A stretch of 25,184 nt of DNA, taken from NCBI GenBank assembly GCA_050010535.1, contig JBEKKT010000024.1, positions 1-25,184 on the forward strand, read 5' to 3'. Shown here in pieces: positions 23,116 to 25,184 of this stretch; positions within the stretch are counted from its first letter, which is position 1, and each line of letters opens with the position of its first letter. The notes under the pieces are model-generated. The model was not told the DNA's origin, searched no databases, and was given only the letters and a program-made list of their open reading frames with translations. The stretch is from JAJRAG01 sp050010535 (GTDB lineage Archaea; Thermoplasmatota; Thermoplasmata; Methanomassiliicoccales; JACIVX01). The translations under genes and the position numbers were made by a program.

Positions 23116-23781
23116 ATGGATGGGAATGAAGCTACGGCCAACCAGAAGAACCACTGGGAAAAGACGTACCGGTCGAACGAGGACTTTTTTGGTCACGAAC
23201 CGAGCGAGTTCGGGATGGAGGCGATGAGGACGTTTGTCGCTAATGGGGCGAAGAAGATCCTCGAGCTGGGCTGTGGGCAGGGTCGGGACACGCTGCATTT
23301 CCTGAGACATGGTCTCGATGTCACTGCCTACGATTACTCGGAAACTTGCGTGCAGCAGCTAATCAAGAAAGCCAAGAACCTAGGCTTTGAGAAGAACCTC
23401 ACCGCAGAAGTCACGGATCTAAGAAACGGCATACCTCTGCCGAAGGAGTCGGTGGATGCAGTGTTTTCGCACATGTTCTTCACAATGCATCTGACTGAGA
23501 ATGAGCTGGCATACATCTTCAAGGAATGCCACCGCGTTTTGAAGCATGGTGGAATGAATATCTACTCTGTGAGAAACACGAGGGATCCGCACTACAAGAA
23601 AGGAAAGCATCACGGCGAGGATCTCTGGGAAAGCCAGGCGGGATTCGTCGTGCACTTCTTCAGCATAGAGAAGGTTCAGCGCCTTGCCGAGGGATATGAT
23701 CTTCTCTATACAAAGGAGTTTGATGATCCTACGCCGACATACACGAGGAAGCTGTACGAGGTCGTCTTGATAAAGCCGTGA
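23116..23781 (+). CDS. Class I SAM-dependent methyltransferase
   Basis: A 221-aa Rossmann-fold methyltransferase. Motif I LELGCGQGRDT (49-59) binds S-adenosylmethionine, VTAYDYSE is the acidic end of strand 2, VDAVFSHMFFTMHL is motif IV, and ECHRVLKHGGMNIYSVRN is the post-motif strand. It resembles the TehB/UbiE-type small-molecule methyltransferases; the acceptor is unknown. The ATG at 23116 has no clear ribosome site, and AGGTTAAGAAC at about 23085 may serve as promoter. It is divergent from the COG0119 gene, across a 169-nt region without other features. Confidence 0.88.
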   Translation: MDGNEATANQKNHWEKTYRSNEDFFGHEPSEFGMEAMRTFVANGAKKILELGCGQGRDTLHFLRHGLDVTAYDYSETCVQQLIKKAKNLGFEKNLTAEVTDLRNGIPLPKESVDAVFSHMFFTMHLTENELAYIFKECHRVLKHGGMNIYSVRNTRDPHYKKGKHHGEDLWESQAGFVVHFFSIEKVQRLAEGYDLLYTKEFDDPTPTYTRKLYEVVLIKP

Positions 23782-23807
23782 CCATTAAGTCATGACCAGA
23801 CCAGTAG

Positions 23808-24512
23808 CTACTTTGCACGAGACTTCGGTATCGGCCCTTGGCTCATCTTGCTGATGGCGGCGACGATATCGCGCATTTTTGACATCGGAATGCCGACAAG
23901 CATTTCCTCCGGGGCAATGTCGGTCGACTTCCTGCATCCGTAACAGCCAAGAGACAGATTCGTGTTTCCAGTGAGGTAGGGTATGACTGTGGCGTCCACG
24001 CAAGTCGCCTGGAACGCCGCCGTGTCGGCGGTTATCCTTCCGCCGATGTTGAAAGTTGCAGCCACGGGCATCAGCCAGTAGATTTGCTCCGGCATCCCAA
24101 CGACAACAATTACGTTGGGCTCGACTCTGGCCTTGCTGAGAGGGCTCAGTACCGTCGCGACAACGCTTCCCGTCTCAATCGTCGGCCGCTGGTCAATCAT
24201 TCTCTTCGCTGCAGTCTGAGTCTCGAACATCCCCAGATTGTAGTGAAATTCCCCAGTGATGACCTTCTCCGGAGTCGGACTGATGCCGAGTGCGGATGCG
24301 CCAACAGGACAGGCTTGCTTCTTTGCCGGAACAACAAGAGATTCGCCTTTCCTAGCTCTCATGATTGATTGGCAGTGTCTTATCGGGGTCTCTGGCTCTA
24401 TGTAGCCGGCGGGGATGTCTTGTCCTTTCTTGATGAGCGTTACGGCAACTGGGTCATTCTTGAGCCCAAGGCTCTCCATGAGCATCTTTGACACATCTTC
24501 GTATTCGGTCAT
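23808..24512 (-). CDS. DUF169 family protein
   Basis: A 234-aa soluble protein of DUF169, found mainly in methanogens, other archaea and anaerobic bacteria. Typical features are LGLKNDPVAVTLIK near the start, IRHCQSIMRARKG (C47), QACPVGASALG (C68), the FATCVDATV-like FQATCVDATVIPY (C171) and SLGCYGCRKSTD (C190, C193). The conserved cysteines suggest metal or cluster binding, but the role of the family is unknown to me. The ATG lacks a ribosome site; GAATAATAGG is centred about 36 nt upstream and could be its TATA box, giving a very short leader. It is convergent with the methyltransferase (26 nt apart). Confidence 0.9.
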   Translation of the reverse strand: MTEYEDVSKMLMESLGLKNDPVAVTLIKKGQDIPAGYIEPETPIRHCQSIMRARKGESLVVPAKKQACPVGASALGISPTPEKVITGEFHYNLGMFETQTAAKRMIDQRPTIETGSVVATVLSPLSKARVEPNVIVVVGMPEQIYWLMPVAATFNIGGRITADTAAFQATCVDATVIPYLTGNTNLSLGCYGCRKSTDIAPEEMLVGIPMSKMRDIVAAISKMSQGPIPKSRAK

Positions 24513-24987
24513 TCAATCGCCGGTTATGAGATTGACACTCGCCTATTATTCACTTACGAAAAGACCTCAGGATTCCTTCGTAACACCTTCTGATCCAACT
24601 TCATGATAGTTCTTCGCGCCTAGGTCTATTGTCTCGAGGCAAGGCCACTTCAAGAGAATCTTCAGAGTGAGGGAAGCAGGTTGCATGCACGATCATCTTG
24701 TTCATTTCGAATGCTTGTGGCCGGAAGACGGTTTTCAAATTCCCAAATTCGCCCTGAGAGGCACTTTAGTTCGTGTGATGCATTTTGTTAGATCCGAAGT
24801 GGTTGATGCGCGAAGAGCATCGAGAAGAACTCTGCATTAAACCCTTTGACCTCGAGACACGGATTCATCCTGTTGAGCCCTGATCATGATCGGACGCTTA
24901 GCAAGATCTCCAGGAGTCGGCAACATCTGAGTGCGTTCTCGACGCAATCAAAAAACAGGTGGAAAAAGCCCCCATCATGTGATAAAT
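24513..24987. other. Gene-poor stretch before the right-edge gene
   Basis: No confident gene in 475 bases. The best small candidate is a plus-strand frame 24685-24840 (51 codons, MHDHLVHFECLWPEDG start) with GAGGGAAG about 9 nt before its ATG. Its codon use is more AT-rich at third positions than the neighbours and I recognise no family. A TGATCATGATCGG palindromic patch lies near 24880. No tRNA fold was seen. Confidence 0.35.
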
Positions 24988-25184
24988 CTATTCGTGTTTC
25001 TCCTGTTCAAGCACGATTCTGAGAGCCTCATCTATTGTCAAAGGAAGCGCGAATTTGCGTCCGGACTTCTCCCTGTACTCTGACATCATTCTGAGGAGAG
25101 AGGGCAGCTCCAGGCTGGCCTCTGTCAGGACATCCACCCGCTCGACGAGGTCCCCCGGGCCGCCGTCGAATAACTTCTTTTTCC
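24988..25184 (-). CDS. 3' end of an unrecognised gene
   Basis: The frame is open from the right edge to a TAG at 24988-24990, giving the last 65 residues of a protein whose start lies outside the window. The visible part is hydrophilic and helical (LVERVDVLTEASLELPSLL, MMSEYREKSGRKF, LTIDEALRIVLEQEKHE) with no membrane segment, cysteine or known motif. Codon use looks like that of the neighbouring real genes. Function cannot be judged from this fragment. Confidence 0.6.
   Translation of the reverse strand, partial: KKKLFDGGPGDLVERVDVLTEASLELPSLLRMMSEYREKSGRKFALPLTIDEALRIVLEQEKHE

Overview
The window reads as a chromosomal segment of an archaeon, most likely in the Thermoplasmatota (relatives of Methanomassiliicoccales or marine-benthic Thermoplasmata). 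This placement is inference from gene content and control signals, not from a marker gene. The supporting signs are a tubulin-type FtsZ with a short GID-type tail, a bare SufC-SufB pair, an Mth938-type protein ending in the AIIHVTC motif, a CxxC-x17-CxxC micro-protein, an ATP-cone/Mrr nuclease fusion, an HdrA-like flavoprotein and a DUF169 protein. AT-rich TATA-like boxes lie about 24-40 nt upstream of many starts, several of them leaderless, and strong GGAGGTGA sites appear in leadered or internal genes. No rRNA, tRNA, insertion sequence or CRISPR array was seen.

Layout. 1-800: minus-strand end of a zinc-ribbon protein, with a doubtful small ORF upstream. 843-4445: two tandem DrrAB-type ABC exporter pairs; the first ATPase lacks the C-terminal accessory domain that the second keeps. 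4570-6009: 14-helix DHA2 drug exporter with a perfect inverted repeat beside its TATA box. 6608-8548: VOC protein, secreted transglutaminase-like protein and DUF5661 protein. 8510-8937: gene-poor stretch with promoter-like and hairpin elements. 8938-11587: small membrane protein, FtsZ and an MBL hydrolase. 11816-13747: a small PHA-system-like protein, a DUF998 membrane protein, a decaying Ig-repeat surface-protein gene and the CxxC-x17-CxxC protein with its terminator. 14071-16837: ATP-cone nuclease, ACR3 arsenite exporter and Mth938-like protein. 16888-20401: fossil membrane anchor, SufB, SufC and an MFS transporter. 20656-24512: stripped HdrA-like flavoprotein, a COG0119 acyl-CoA condensing enzyme, a methyltransferase and a DUF169 protein. 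The right edge holds the 3' end of an unrecognised minus-strand gene.

The common themes are export (two ABC pairs, two MFS carriers, ACR3), Fe-S assembly and redox (SufBC, HdrA-like), and surface or envelope proteins, two of which survive only as remnants. No single new multi-gene system stands out. The most original signals are small-scale: a hairpin-bearing mini-ORF that ends on the TTG start of the HdrA-like gene (echoed at 11799-11825), a palindromic operator at the drug exporter, in-frame amber codons in the decaying surface-protein gene, a SufC frame with no normal start where one is expected, and a structured gene-free stretch around 8680-8880.
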